Positions 1 to 9,127 are shown, counted from the first letter of the stretch. The stretch: 64,000 nt of DNA from Verrucomicrobiaceae bacterium (GCA_005791535.1 SXWH01000118.1:1-64000); one strand, 5' to 3'. A program made the numbers and translations. The notes: generated by a model from the letters alone, not told the origin.

Positions 1-750
1 CGCGCCGACTCCGAAGCTTCCCGCATTCCCAATCGTCACGGTTCCGGAAATCGTTACCGCGCCGCCGCTCTTGGAGTTCAACACCGAGATATTGGTGAGA
101 GAGCCGCCGCTGGCCAAGTTCAGCGTTCCCGCCGACGAAACAACGCTCCCTGTCAGGCCATTTACGCCGCTCAATGTCATCGTGCCTGCACCGGCCTTTG
201 TAAATCCAGCGACCCCGCCGCCCGCCGCATTTTGCAGCGAAGCCGACACCGTCAGCGTCCCGCTCGATACGTCGAACGTGTTATTGTTTACATGCACGCC
301 GCTGAACGCCGCGCCGGTGGACGTAATGGCCGAAGTGCCGCTCGACGTCACCGTGCCCTTTAAATTGAACGCCTGAAAATTCGCGTTCGCCCCGCCATTT
401 GCATGGAGCGTCCCGCCCGTGAAATTCAGACCGATGATTGTCGTAAACCAGCCGTTGCTCGCCAGCGTGCCGGTGTTGTCGATCGTGATGAGTGGTGAAG
501 TCGTCGTAGCCGCCGCGCCAAACGTGTCGTGCTGCGTAAAGTTCACGAGTCCGCCGGTGACGATGGCCGAGTCCGCTGGATTCACCGTTCCCGCAACTGG
601 ACCGGGCAACCAGTTCACAGAATTCCAGTTCCCGGTCCCGCCGCCCCATGTGAAAGTTGCGGCGTGCGCCGAAGTCGCTGCGAGCGCGAGAGCCGCGAGA
701 CGCAGTGCGGGAGCGGAAATGAGAGATGAGCAGACGGGACGGAGTTTCAT
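1..750 (-). CDS. Autotransporter-associated beta-strand repeat protein, N-terminal part (cut by window edge)
   Basis: The frame is open from an ATG at 750 to the window edge, giving 250 residues of a longer protein. Residues 1-26 form a signal peptide ending in an AHA-A site. A short W-G-G-G-x-G-N-W-N-x-x-N-W motif follows, which is typical of the first strand of secreted beta-helix proteins in this phylum. The rest is Gly/Thr/Ser/Asn-rich, with strands such as GAGTMTLSGVNGLTGS that match the autotransporter-associated beta-strand (PATR) repeat. Such proteins are exported and surface-exposed; no enzyme function can be read from this part. I see no clear Shine-Dalgarno sequence. The next gene (metallophosphoesterase) lies upstream on the same strand 167 bp away, so co-transcription is uncertain. 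Confidence 0.75.
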   Translation of the reverse strand, partial: MKLRPVCSSLISAPALRLAALALAATSAHAATFTWGGGTGNWNSVNWLPGPVAGTVNPADSAIVTGGLVNFTQHDTFGAAATTTSPLITIDNTGTLASNGWFTTIIGLNFTGGTLHANGGANANFQAFNLKGTVTSSGTSAITSTGAAFSGVHVNNNTFDVSSGTLTVSASLQNAAGGGVAGFTKAGAGTMTLSGVNGLTGSVVSSAGTLNLASGGSLTNISVLNSKSGGAVTISGTVTIGNAGSFGVGA

Positions 751-917
751 ATTCGTGGGTGAGCGATGTGATGGTTTTATTCCAAATGTAACGGCGCATG
801 TAGGATCCGGAAGTTCCGCGATCGCACCATTTAGCGACGAAAATCCACATCCGATGGTGCGCATGCGGGAACTCTCTTCGCCGTGCGCCAAGTTTTCAAT
901 TGCCGGCTGTGTTCGCG

Positions 918-2402
918 CTACTTCGGCCGGACCTCGTAGGAATACGTCACCGAGCCGCTCTTTCGCTCCGCGCTTTCCGCCGCCGCGGGATAGGCGCGCA
1001 CGTAATCGACCACGGCCTTCTCCGGTGAGACGCTCACCCGCATGATGCCCGACGCGCCGAACTTCACGCCGCTCTTGTAGCCGTATTCATCGGCGTTGCG
1101 CGTGTTGTCGTTGCGCGAATGGCCGGGCTGCGGGACGAGCTGATACACCACGCCGTCGCGCTCGCCGCGGACGAAGATGTGGTCGTGTCCGTGAAAAACC
1201 ACGCAGCTTCCGCGCTTCGCCAGCAGGTCGTGAATCGGTGCCGCCCAGCCCGGACGCTTTTCTGTGAACGTGCTCGTGCCGTCGAGTTCCTTCCCACCCC
1301 ACTCGAAAAAGTGCGACGCCTCCACGCCGCCGCGACCTTCGGGAGTCGCGCCGCCGACGAGGTGATGCGTGAAGACGAACGTGTATTTCGCTTTGCTCGT
1401 CTCCAGAGTCTTTCGCAGCCACTCGTATTGCTCGCGACCGAGCGTGCGGCCCCAATTGTCGCCGCCGTCCTTTCGGATGCGCTGCGAATACCAAAATTGG
1501 TCGAGCGCGATGAAAAGCGCGTCGCCCCATTCCCACGCGTAGTAGTTTTCCAGCAGACCGGCCTTTGTGTGGGGCGTTGCGTTGCCCGTGTAGAAGCCGT
1601 CCGGCGACGGGTTCGGGAAATATTTTTTCCGCATTCCGTTCGACCACACCGCCATTCCGTCGCCGCCCTCCTTGCGTCCGCCGCCCATGCTTTCGCCATC
1701 GTGATTTCCCAGCACGAGAAACACCGGCGCGCTGTGCCCGACGAGGCCGAAGTAGTATCGCTGCGCGACGTATTGCGGCGCGGCGAGCGTGTAAGTCGGG
1801 CGCTTGTCCACCATGAAGGTATCGCCGAGGTCTATGTGGAAATCCGTCTTCGCCGCGAGCGCATTGGCGAGAGACTTTTCGTAAACCGCAGTGTCCACGC
1901 CGAAGTCGAGGTGCGGGTCGGCCTGCACGGTAAATGTGAACGCGCTGCCCGGCACGCGCTGCGTGCGAAAGGAACGCTCCGGCTGCAATTTCCACTCTCC
2001 GCCCGGCGCGCGCGTGCTGAGCTGGTAGAACACCTGCGAGTTCGCCCTCAGTCCTTTGAGCGGCACCTCGACTGGCTCGTCTTTCTTCAGCGGAAAAACA
2101 GATGTCTTCTCCGCGAGTTCGCCGGATTTTTCGCCGAACGCGATGACGCCTTCGCGTTCCTCGTAAGCGAGAACGCTGACCGTCACGGAATCCTTCGTCG
2201 GACGCCCGAGCACGACATCCAGCGGATGCGCGGGAACATCGGTGCGGAACAAAAACCGCACATCATCCGTGGGCGCATCCTGCGGACGCTGTCCGCCGCG
2301 TTTCCCTTCGCCGCCGCCACGCGGTTTCTCATCCGCGGCAAATGCGATGAGCGAGGCGAGCGCAGCGAATGCCGCCGGGGCGAGCAAGTGTTTGAGTTTC
2401 AT
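918..2402 (-). CDS. Secreted calcineurin-like metallophosphoesterase (purple acid phosphatase-like)
   Basis: A 494-aa protein with a signal peptide (residues 1-23) and a fibronectin-like N-terminal region (about 45-150), as in purple acid phosphatases. The catalytic domain carries all dinuclear-metal motifs: D162-x-H164, G193-D194, G232-N-H-D235, a THH motif near 345 and a GHDH motif near 406. Phosphomonoester or phosphodiester hydrolysis outside the cytoplasm is the expected activity; the substrate is not readable. Its catalytic domain is closely paralogous to the C-terminal third of the sulfatase fusion at 9124-13302, with the same ADPHLD, GGVE and W-GG-K segments. The promoter region has a copy (2424-2442) of the 19-bp box that also precedes the YHYH genes, so it is probably in the same regulon although 11 kb away. 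Confidence 0.9.
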   Translation of the reverse strand: MKLKHLLAPAAFAALASLIAFAADEKPRGGGEGKRGGQRPQDAPTDDVRFLFRTDVPAHPLDVVLGRPTKDSVTVSVLAYEEREGVIAFGEKSGELAEKTSVFPLKKDEPVEVPLKGLRANSQVFYQLSTRAPGGEWKLQPERSFRTQRVPGSAFTFTVQADPHLDFGVDTAVYEKSLANALAAKTDFHIDLGDTFMVDKRPTYTLAAPQYVAQRYYFGLVGHSAPVFLVLGNHDGESMGGGRKEGGDGMAVWSNGMRKKYFPNPSPDGFYTGNATPHTKAGLLENYYAWEWGDALFIALDQFWYSQRIRKDGGDNWGRTLGREQYEWLRKTLETSKAKYTFVFTHHLVGGATPEGRGGVEASHFFEWGGKELDGTSTFTEKRPGWAAPIHDLLAKRGSCVVFHGHDHIFVRGERDGVVYQLVPQPGHSRNDNTRNADEYGYKSGVKFGASGIMRVSVSPEKAVVDYVRAYPAAAESAERKSGSVTYSYEVRPK

Positions 2403-2423
2403 CGCGGGAACATCGCTGCACGA

Positions 2424-2442
2424 ACCTTAAGAGAACATGAAT
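2424..2442 (-). promoter_or_regulatory. Candidate response-regulator box upstream of the metallophosphoesterase
   Basis: Read in gene sense this is ATTCATGTTCTCTTAAGGT, ending 21 nt before the ATG. It matches 14 of 19 positions of the boxes at 17922, 25442 and 25500. The two hexamers ATTCAT and CTTAAG sit 11 bp apart, the usual pitch for OmpR-family direct repeats. It is the most divergent of the four copies, but spacing and orientation are conserved. Confidence 0.55.
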
Positions 2443-2678
2443 TCCGAAGTGGCCGCTCCGCAGCTCCAGCCGGGAGGCGGACCAGCAGCCACAAGGACAG
2501 GATGAAAAAGAAAAAGCGCATCGCAGGGAGTGAGCGCGGAGCGGCGGAGTGTGACGGGCGTTTTTCTAGTCATCATTCCGTCCCTGCGGGAAAGAGTTTA
2601 CTCGCGCGATGCACATATTGCGCCGCTTTCCCAAGCTCCCGCGCACTGCTATGAGGGGCACCTCAGTTGCACCAACCG

Positions 2679-3794
2679 ATGTCCATATTCTACCGCCTGC
2701 TTCTCGCCATCCTTGCTTTCGCACCGGCCCGCGCCACCGAGCCGCTGCTGCTCGCGCACTACATGCCGTGGTATGCGACGAAGGACGTGAGCGGGGCGTG
2801 GGGGTGGCATTGGACGATGAACCGCTTCGACCCGGAGCGTGTGCGGGAGGATGGCCGCCGCGAGATTGCTTCGCACGATTATCCGCTCATCGGGCCATAC
2901 GATTCGGGCGATGACCATGCGCTGGAGTGTCAGGTGTTGCTGATGAAGCTCGCGGGGCTCGATGGCGTCGTCATTGACTGGTATGGCACGAGCGACATCC
3001 ACGACCACGCCGCGAACCACCGCCACGCGCTGAAGCTCCTCCCGTGGCTCAAGAAGGCCGGTCTGCGCTTCGCCGTGTGCTACGAGGACAATGCGGTGAA
3101 GTCGCTCAAGAACGGTGACGATGTGCGGCAGGCGGAGAAAGACCTCGCCTGGGCGGCGGAGCATTTCTTCACCGCCGAAAACTACGTGCGCCACGACGGG
3201 AGGCCGGTGCTGCTGGTGTTTGGCCCGCAACATTTGCAGTGGAAATTTCAGCTCGCCTCGAAGCCGCTCGTCTTTGGACTGCCGCACCTCGCAAAGCAGC
3301 ACGGGCTGGACGGCGCGTTCGCATGGCCGCCGGTCACGGGCGGCAAGCGCATTGAGCCGGAGCAGTGGCGGCGCGAACTCGACAGCGTGTATGCGTCTAA
3401 GCAGCCGTTCATCGCCACGGCGTTCCCCGGCTTTCACGACATCTACAAAGAAGCGGGCGTCCACGACAGCTACGGCAGCATCGAAGCGCGCGACGGTCGG
3501 ACGTTCATCGAGTCGCTGGCGCAGGCGATGAAAAGCGGCGCGCCCATCGTGCAAATCGCCACATGGAACGACTACGGCGAAGGCACCGTCATCGAACCCA
3601 CACGCAACCACGGCTACCGCTATCTCGAAGCTCTTCCGCGCAGTGGCGACAAGGCGCATCTCCGCCTTCCCGTGCGACTTTACGAGCTGCGGAAACGCGG
3701 CGGAGACACTGCAAAACTCGACGAGGCCGCACGCCTGCTTTTCGAGTCAAAGGCTGCGGAGGCTGCGGTTATTCTCGAAGGCGCAGGCCGCTGA
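2679..3794 (+). CDS. Secreted GH71/GH99-like glycoside hydrolase
   Basis: A 371-aa protein starting at ATG 2679; an in-frame TTG 12 bp upstream is less likely because the signal peptide (MSIFYRLLLAILAFAPARA) begins cleanly at the ATG. The mature protein opens with LLLAHYMPWY, the signature start of GH99-like barrels, followed by GVVIDWYG (about residue 100) and TWNDYGEGTVIEPT near 295. The acidic residues in the last motif match the conserved SWNEWGEG motif of GH71/GH99-like enzymes, which cleave alpha-glucans or mannose-linked glycans. Length fits a single barrel. It is transcribed alone; the region downstream holds a fragment of another secreted protein. The family call is firm at fold level, while substrate is unknown. 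Confidence 0.82.
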   Translation: MSIFYRLLLAILAFAPARATEPLLLAHYMPWYATKDVSGAWGWHWTMNRFDPERVREDGRREIASHDYPLIGPYDSGDDHALECQVLLMKLAGLDGVVIDWYGTSDIHDHAANHRHALKLLPWLKKAGLRFAVCYEDNAVKSLKNGDDVRQAEKDLAWAAEHFFTAENYVRHDGRPVLLVFGPQHLQWKFQLASKPLVFGLPHLAKQHGLDGAFAWPPVTGGKRIEPEQWRRELDSVYASKQPFIATAFPGFHDIYKEAGVHDSYGSIEARDGRTFIESLAQAMKSGAPIVQIATWNDYGEGTVIEPTRNHGYRYLEALPRSGDKAHLRLPVRLYELRKRGGDTAKLDEAARLLFESKAAEAAVILEGAGR

Positions 3795-3827
3795 ACCGTT
3801 TGGCGCTCTGCTACCCGACTCGGGCAC

Positions 3828-3899
3828 ACGAACACATGGACCTACACCGGGACGTTCTCCACGTTCAACCCGAAGAAATTTTACCGCGAACCAAGTGAC
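3828..3899 (+). pseudogene. Remnant of a secreted protein C-terminus
   Basis: Reading frame 3828 gives TNTWTYTGTFSTFNPKKFYR, with no start, stop or upstream gene body. It closely matches the last residues of the sulfatase fusion ending at 9124 (TNTWTDSGAFSGLTPKRFYR). I read it as the tail of a deleted secreted-protein gene. The frame stays open past the motif instead of ending there, which also suggests decay. Confidence 0.5.
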
Positions 3900-4006
3900 C
3901 GTGCATGCTCCCGCGCTTCACGTTGGCTTGAGGTGCGAGTCGTGAATTGGCGGCGCGAATTCAAGGTGCAGCCGGTTTTCAACAGCCTTACGCCCTATGT
4001 CGCGTG

Positions 4007-5092
4007 TTATGCGGCGGAGGTTTCTCCCTGGACAAATTCCGGCATGATGACGGTGGAGCGGAATTTTCCGCCGGGTTGCGCCATGACTTGGAGCATCAGC
4101 CGGGTGGCGGCGCGGCCTAGGCGCGGGCCGTCGTAGGCGTAGCGCGTGACTTCCGGGTCCGACATTTGCAGGAACTGGTCGTCGCCGCGCGAAATCACCG
4201 CGGCATCCTCGGGCACACGCATTCCAGCACGCTTGAGACAGGCCAGCACGCACCACACCCACTGTGGTTGCGTGACCAGAAATGCGGTGGGCACTGGCTT
4301 GCTGGCGAGGAGCTGGTTCATCGCGCGCCGGATGGTCGGGCGGCTGTTGGTGCAGTGAGCGATTGCGATTTCCACGGAGTCGGGATGTGTGGCCGCCGCG
4401 TCCCTCAATCCGGCTTCGCACTCGGCTTCGCCGACCATTTCCAGCGAGAAGCGGAGGAGCGCCAGTCTGCGATGGCCGTGTTTCAGGAACTGGCCGCCCG
4501 CGTGCCGGGCCAGTGCGCGGCTCGCGAACTCGACATGCGGCAGCGTGATGCCAGGTGCCCGTGCCCCCAGCACCATGACTGGCAGGCCGCGGGAAGCGAA
4601 CCACGCCTGCACGGCGGGCGGGACGCCACAAAGCACCCAGCCGTCGCGTGCGTTCACGTCCACCAGCGATGCGAGGGCGCGGGCCACATCGCGCCGGGTC
4701 AAGTCCGCGCGGTGGAGGTAGTGGTATCCGGCTCCAGCCACCGCGAGGCCGCGCTGCAGTTCGGCGAGGGCGCGTTCCATGACGCCGACGATGTTCTCAG
4801 GCGGCGTCTGGCTGAGCACGCGGACTTTGCCGCCGCGCACATCGCGAGCGGAGCGGTCGCTCGGCATTGTCGCCACGATGCGATGCCGCCGCCCATAACC
4901 GCCCTTTTCCAACAGTCTCTCCCGCGCCAGTTGCTCAATGGCCGCGCGCAGCGTCATCCGGCTCACGCGCAGTTCGGCGCAAAGCTCGTGCTCGCCCGGA
5001 AGCTGGCCCGTCCAGCGACCGGACGACAGGCCTTCGCGGAGGACGCGCGCGGTTTCCGCCGCCAGCGGGAAGCGTTGTGGAATGTCGGACAC
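4007..5092 (-). CDS. GntR-type HTH regulator with LacI-like sugar-binding domain
   Basis: I choose the GTG at 5092 (361 aa); upstream ATGs in the same frame would run into the divergent gene. Residues 1-80 form a winged helix-turn-helix of GntR type, including LPGEHELCAELRVSRMTLRAAI. Residues about 95-361 form a periplasmic-binding-protein-like effector domain of LacI type (for example AFLVTQPQWVWCVL and PEDAAVISRGDD). This combination is common for carbohydrate-responsive cytoplasmic repressors in Verrucomicrobia and Planctomycetes. It is divergent from the secreted protein at 5193, its likeliest target. A perfect 12-bp palindrome lies just upstream of the GTG. Confidence 0.85.
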   Translation of the reverse strand: MSDIPQRFPLAAETARVLREGLSSGRWTGQLPGEHELCAELRVSRMTLRAAIEQLARERLLEKGGYGRRHRIVATMPSDRSARDVRGGKVRVLSQTPPENIVGVMERALAELQRGLAVAGAGYHYLHRADLTRRDVARALASLVDVNARDGWVLCGVPPAVQAWFASRGLPVMVLGARAPGITLPHVEFASRALARHAGGQFLKHGHRRLALLRFSLEMVGEAECEAGLRDAAATHPDSVEIAIAHCTNSRPTIRRAMNQLLASKPVPTAFLVTQPQWVWCVLACLKRAGMRVPEDAAVISRGDDQFLQMSDPEVTRYAYDGPRLGRAATRLMLQVMAQPGGKFRSTVIMPEFVQGETSAA

Positions 5093-5104
5093 AGTTGGAA
5101 TGAT

Positions 5105-5116
5105 TGGCCCGGGCCA
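5105..5116. promoter_or_regulatory. 12-bp palindrome in the divergent regulator promoter
   Basis: TGGCCCGGGCCA is a perfect palindrome 12 nt upstream of the regulator's GTG and 76 nt upstream of the divergent secreted-protein gene. LacI-type proteins bind such symmetric sites, so it may be an autoregulatory operator. A GC-rich 12-mer can occur by chance in this genome. Confidence 0.35.
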
Positions 5117-5192
5117 GCGTGAGTGTCTAAAAAAAAGATAATACGTCGCCACTAGTTGATTCGAGTCCGCCGGGGTCTGCTTTCGGAGAGTC

Positions 5193-7439
5193 ATGAAATC
5201 AACCACGCTTACACTCATCACCGCCCTGCTGCTCGCGCTTTGCGCCATACCCGCGGTCGCCGACATTCGCGTCACGCCTGCGGGGGTTGCGCCGCTGAGT
5301 TTTGATTCGGCTCCGTCTTCCGGCGACTGGACCACGCTTTCCGTGGGCACTTTGGCGACCACTTACACCAGTGCGACGGCGCTCGATGTTGCGGTCTCCA
5401 CGCTCAATGCCGCCAGCATCACTGCCGCGCTGGCTTCGACTGGTTCGTGGCCGCCGACGGTGAATACCCTCGCACGCTGGAACAACGGCACGGGCGTTGG
5501 TGCCCTGCGGTGCCTCCAGACCCGTGCCTCGGCCAATGATTACCTCGTGCTCATGGCGAAGCTCACCAATGCCACGGGGGCGAACATCACGTCGTTCACC
5601 GTCAGCTATGCGTGGGGGCAGTGGCACAATCGCCCGGTGAATGAAAGCGTCGCCGGGCACCGCACCTTTTACAGCCTCACGGGAGCGCCGGGCTCGTGGC
5701 AGCTCATCCCGGCGTTGTCCGTGTTCGACAACAACAGCCCCAACCAAACGCTCACCGCGACCGTCAATGTCGGCACTTGGTCGCCGGGCACGAGGCTCTA
5801 TCTGCTCTGGGCCGATGACAACGGCCCCGGCAGCGACACCGACCCGAAGGAAGGCGGCTACACGCTGGATGACTTCTCCATTTCCAACGTCCTGCCCGCC
5901 ATCAACCACAGCTTCCTCGACAACGGCATCATCAAAATCGGCGCGGACCTCGGCAAAGGCGGCGCCATCACCTACCTCTCGCCATCGGGCACGACGAACA
6001 ACATCATCAACAACTACGACCTCGGGCGGCAAATCCAGCAGTCGTATTACTCCGGGCCGCAGCCCTACGACCCCGCGGGCAACATGCACCCCGGCTGGCC
6101 GAACTGGCCGTGGAATCCCATCCAGACCGGCGATGTTAATTTCAACCCGTCGCCGCTCATCACGCACAGCAACGACGGCCAGACGCTCTATGTAAAATGC
6201 ACGCCCAAGCAGTGGGCGCTCAACAATGTGAATGGCGAATGCACGTTTGAATCGTGGATTACGCTCAGCGGCAAAGTCGCCACCGTCAAAAACCGGCTCG
6301 TCAATTTCCGCACGGACACCACGCAGCAATTCCCCGCACGCGACCAGGAACTGCCCGCCGTTTACACCAACGGCGACCTGTTCCGGCTCGTCAGCTACAA
6401 CGGCACCGCGCCATTCACCGGCGGCGCAGTCACCACCTTTCCCAACACCCCGCCGCCGTGGCTCTATTTCCGCGCCACGGAAAGCTGGGCCGCGCTGCTC
6501 AACACGAGCGACTGGGGACTCGGCGTTTACCATCCCGGCGCGGTGCAGTTCGTCGGCGGATTTGCCGGCACGCCCGGCAGCGGCGGCACGTATGATTCAC
6601 CCACCGGCTACCTCTCGCCGATTCATCAGGAAGTCCTCGATAGCACCTTCGAACACACCTACACCTACCAACTCATCCTCGGCACGCTGACGGAAATTCG
6701 GAACCACGTTTACGCGCAGCCCTACCGCCCCGCCTGCGACTTCGTTTTCGACACCGACCGCGAGCATTGGAAGTTCGAGCAAACCACCGATGCCGGCTGG
6801 CCGTTCGTGAACCAGCGCCTCCGGGTCAGCCTCAACAGCGGCGACCCGCAGATGTGGTCGCCCCGCACCGCATTCCGCGCCGTGGATGCGCCCAAACTCT
6901 ACATCCGCGCCGCCTTTCAAATCGCCAATCCCGCCGGACGCGCCAACGGACAAGTGTTCTGGGAAAAGGACAACAGCGGCGGACTTTCGCAGGCGCAGAG
7001 CCTCATCTTCCCCGTTACCGCCGATGGCCAGTATCACACCTACGAACTCGACCTCGCCGCCACCGGCACATGGACCGGCCTCATCACGCAGTTGCGATTC
7101 GACCCCGCCTTCAACGGCGAGCCCGGCGACTACGTGGACGTGAAAGCCATCTCCTCAAATCCCTTCGCCGGAAACGAACACATCGCCCCGACGCTCACCA
7201 TCGCACGAACCAACGGCGACATCGTCATCAGCTTCCCGACCATCACCGCCGCCACCGCTGGTTTCATCGGCGAAAACCTGCGCTACGATTTGGAAAGCAC
7301 CACCGACCTCACCCCCGCCAACTGGCAGCCCGTCGCCGGCGTCACCAACGTCCTCGGCGACGGCAGCCTCAAATCATTCACCGACCCGCCTTCATCCCCG
7401 CCGAGGAAGTTCTTTCGGCTGAAAGTGCGGCTGGAGTGA
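5193..7439 (+). CDS. Large secreted protein of unknown function, possibly carbohydrate-related
   Basis: A 748-aa protein with signal peptide MKSTTLTLITALLLALCAIPAVA. No catalytic motif is recognisable. Residues about 25-230 look like a jelly-roll carbohydrate-binding module (the segment GYTLDDFSISN is typical of such modules). Residues 240-520 form a second aromatic, Asn-rich beta-sandwich, and 525-660 a third. The C-terminus (YDLESTTDL then KFFRLKV) is the short terminal module shared by many secreted proteins in this window. Regulation by the divergent GntR/LacI-type protein is likely from gene order. A role in binding or processing a polysaccharide is an inference from architecture only. 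Confidence 0.7.
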   Translation: MKSTTLTLITALLLALCAIPAVADIRVTPAGVAPLSFDSAPSSGDWTTLSVGTLATTYTSATALDVAVSTLNAASITAALASTGSWPPTVNTLARWNNGTGVGALRCLQTRASANDYLVLMAKLTNATGANITSFTVSYAWGQWHNRPVNESVAGHRTFYSLTGAPGSWQLIPALSVFDNNSPNQTLTATVNVGTWSPGTRLYLLWADDNGPGSDTDPKEGGYTLDDFSISNVLPAINHSFLDNGIIKIGADLGKGGAITYLSPSGTTNNIINNYDLGRQIQQSYYSGPQPYDPAGNMHPGWPNWPWNPIQTGDVNFNPSPLITHSNDGQTLYVKCTPKQWALNNVNGECTFESWITLSGKVATVKNRLVNFRTDTTQQFPARDQELPAVYTNGDLFRLVSYNGTAPFTGGAVTTFPNTPPPWLYFRATESWAALLNTSDWGLGVYHPGAVQFVGGFAGTPGSGGTYDSPTGYLSPIHQEVLDSTFEHTYTYQLILGTLTEIRNHVYAQPYRPACDFVFDTDREHWKFEQTTDAGWPFVNQRLRVSLNSGDPQMWSPRTAFRAVDAPKLYIRAAFQIANPAGRANGQVFWEKDNSGGLSQAQSLIFPVTADGQYHTYELDLAATGTWTGLITQLRFDPAFNGEPGDYVDVKAISSNPFAGNEHIAPTLTIARTNGDIVISFPTITAATAGFIGENLRYDLESTTDLTPANWQPVAGVTNVLGDGSLKSFTDPPSSPPRKFFRLKVRLE

Positions 7440-7459
7440 ACCCGGCTCTGCAACCATAC

Positions 7460-7723
7460 ATGAAACTCACTCACCTATTTACTGTCGCCATTCTACTCAC
7501 GATTCGATCCCATGCGCTCGATTACCCGCACATCACCGGCGAGCCGCAAAAGACCGGCTGGCCGCTCACGGCGGAGGAGCGGGCCTATGTCGTCGAAAAG
7601 CCCGGAATGCCCGACGCATGGGAACGCGAGCGCGGCCTCAATCCAAGCAGCTCCGCCGATGGCAACGCCACACAGCCCGACGGCTACACGAACTTGGAGC
7701 ACTACCTGAACTCACTGTCCTGA
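7460..7723 (+). CDS. 87-aa secreted mini-protein with pectate-lyase-like tail, likely deletion remnant
   Basis: The ATG lies 20 bp after the preceding gene. Residues 1-19 are a good signal peptide. The segment EPQKTGWPLTAEERAYV and the tail GMPDAWERERGLNPSS...DGYTNLEHYLNSL resemble the linker and the Ca-binding C-terminal tail found in secreted pectate lyases and related hydrolases of PVC bacteria and Bacteroidota. No catalytic domain lies between them. I infer an internal deletion of a larger hydrolase gene, though a functional small exported protein cannot be excluded. Its last 12 bp overlap the end of the convergent sulfatase gene. Confidence 0.5.
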   Translation: MKLTHLFTVAILLTIRSHALDYPHITGEPQKTGWPLTAEERAYVVEKPGMPDAWERERGLNPSSSADGNATQPDGYTNLEHYLNSLS

Positions 7724-9127
7724 TGCCTTGGGATTTCTTCCCTTCCCGCCTTTGCCGCCTTTCTTCCGCACAGGCTCCTCGCCGGGTTTGTAATCGGGGT
7801 TGGGCTTCGGCATGGCCGCGTTCACCGCGGAGAGGTAGGTTTTGAGCCGCTTGCCGAGGTCGGCTGCGATTTCTGGATTCGTTTTTGCGATGTCGTTTCG
7901 CTCGGCGAGGTCGGTCTTGAGATTGAAAAGCACGCGCTCACCAGTCTCGTAAAACTCCAGCAGCTTGTAGTCGCCCAGCCGGATGGCCGAGTGCGGCGTG
8001 TCGCCCTGATAGTGCGGGAAGTGGAACACCAGTTCCTCGCGCGGACGCTTCACCGGCGTGGCGGCTCCGGTGAACAATGGCGATAGGTCGCCGCCCTCCA
8101 AATCCGCCGGAAGTTTCTCCTTCACTCCCGCGAGCCGGCAAAAAGTCGGGAACAAATCGTAACCCACGACCGGCTGATGACACCAAGAGTCCGCCTTGAT
8201 TCCCGGCCCGCGCACGATGAACGGAACGCGGATGCCTCCCTCCCAAACGCCGCCTTTTCCCGCCCGCAGCGGACGCGCATCGCCCTTGCCAGCTCCACCA
8301 CCGCCGCCGCCACCGCCGTTGTCGCCCATATAAACAACGTAGGTCCGCCCCGTGAGACCGAGCCGCTCGATGCCTGCGAGCAATTTCCCCACGCCCGTAT
8401 CGAGGTCCGTCGTGATGGCCGCGCGCGCCGGGTCGCGGTGCATTTTTCCGGGAGTCTGCTTGTCGTAAAACTCCCGCGTGGCCTTCAGTGCGTTCTCCGG
8501 AACGTGCAGCGCGTGATACGACATCTGCACATAGAACGGCTTCCCGGCTTTCGATTGCTTCTCCATGAAAATGCCCGCGCGCTCCGTCATGCCAAAAATG
8601 TCCACGGGATTCGGGTCCACGAAACGGTCTGCATCGCGATTTCCCGTATCACCATCGCTCTCATCGTATCCGTGCTGCGCCGGCCCGCCGCCGCCGAGGT
8701 GCCACTTCCCGTAATGCGCCGTCGCATACCCCGCGCGGTTTAGCACCTCCGCGATCGTTGTTTCATCGGGGCGGATGCTCTTTCGATTCTCCGCTTCGAT
8801 CAACTTGTGCCCATCCTCCGCCGGCGCAGCCTTCGTCCAGCGAAGCGCCGCAGGATTGCGCCCCGTTTGCAGGCTGATTCGCGTCGGCGAACACACCGGA
8901 GCCGGCGCATAGCCGGAACTGAACCGCATCGCCTGCGCCGCGAACTTTTCGAGATTCGGCGTGCGATAGAAGTCGCTCTTTGAATTCGGCATATCCGGAT
9001 GCATCTGCGCCGAAAGCCCGTTCCAGTCCTGATCATCGGACAGAATGAGCACAAAATTCGGCGGTGGCTCGGCAGCGCGAGCGACGAGTGATAGCCCCAG
9101 TATGCAAAGGGTGATGAGTTTGCTCAT
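7712..9127 (-). CDS. Secreted sulfatase
   Basis: A 471-aa arylsulfatase-family protein (alkaline phosphatase superfamily) with signal peptide 1-18. The metal-binding DD is at 31-32, and the formylglycine site is C79-S-P-T-R83 with the canonical proline, so Cys-to-formylglycine maturation is expected. GKWHLGG and GDNGG motifs follow. The C-terminal tail is Lys/Gly-rich. It should remove sulfate esters from an extracellular substrate, probably a polysaccharide. Its start overlaps the stop of the upstream fusion gene by 4 bp, so it is translationally coupled as the last gene of the YHYH operon. No formylglycine-generating enzyme is encoded in this window. Confidence 0.92.
   Translation of the reverse strand: MSKLITLCILGLSLVARAAEPPPNFVLILSDDQDWNGLSAQMHPDMPNSKSDFYRTPNLEKFAAQAMRFSSGYAPAPVCSPTRISLQTGRNPAALRWTKAAPAEDGHKLIEAENRKSIRPDETTIAEVLNRAGYATAHYGKWHLGGGGPAQHGYDESDGDTGNRDADRFVDPNPVDIFGMTERAGIFMEKQSKAGKPFYVQMSYHALHVPENALKATREFYDKQTPGKMHRDPARAAITTDLDTGVGKLLAGIERLGLTGRTYVVYMGDNGGGGGGGGAGKGDARPLRAGKGGVWEGGIRVPFIVRGPGIKADSWCHQPVVGYDLFPTFCRLAGVKEKLPADLEGGDLSPLFTGAATPVKRPREELVFHFPHYQGDTPHSAIRLGDYKLLEFYETGERVLFNLKTDLAERNDIAKTNPEIAADLGKRLKTYLSAVNAAMPKPNPDYKPGEEPVRKKGGKGGKGRNPKASGQ

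Noticed and set aside
1119-2654. Long plus-strand open frame (511 codons) opposite the metallophosphoesterase
   Set aside because: It is Arg/Val-rich, has no domain and lies antisense to a gene with complete catalytic motifs. Long antisense frames are frequent in this GC-rich DNA.
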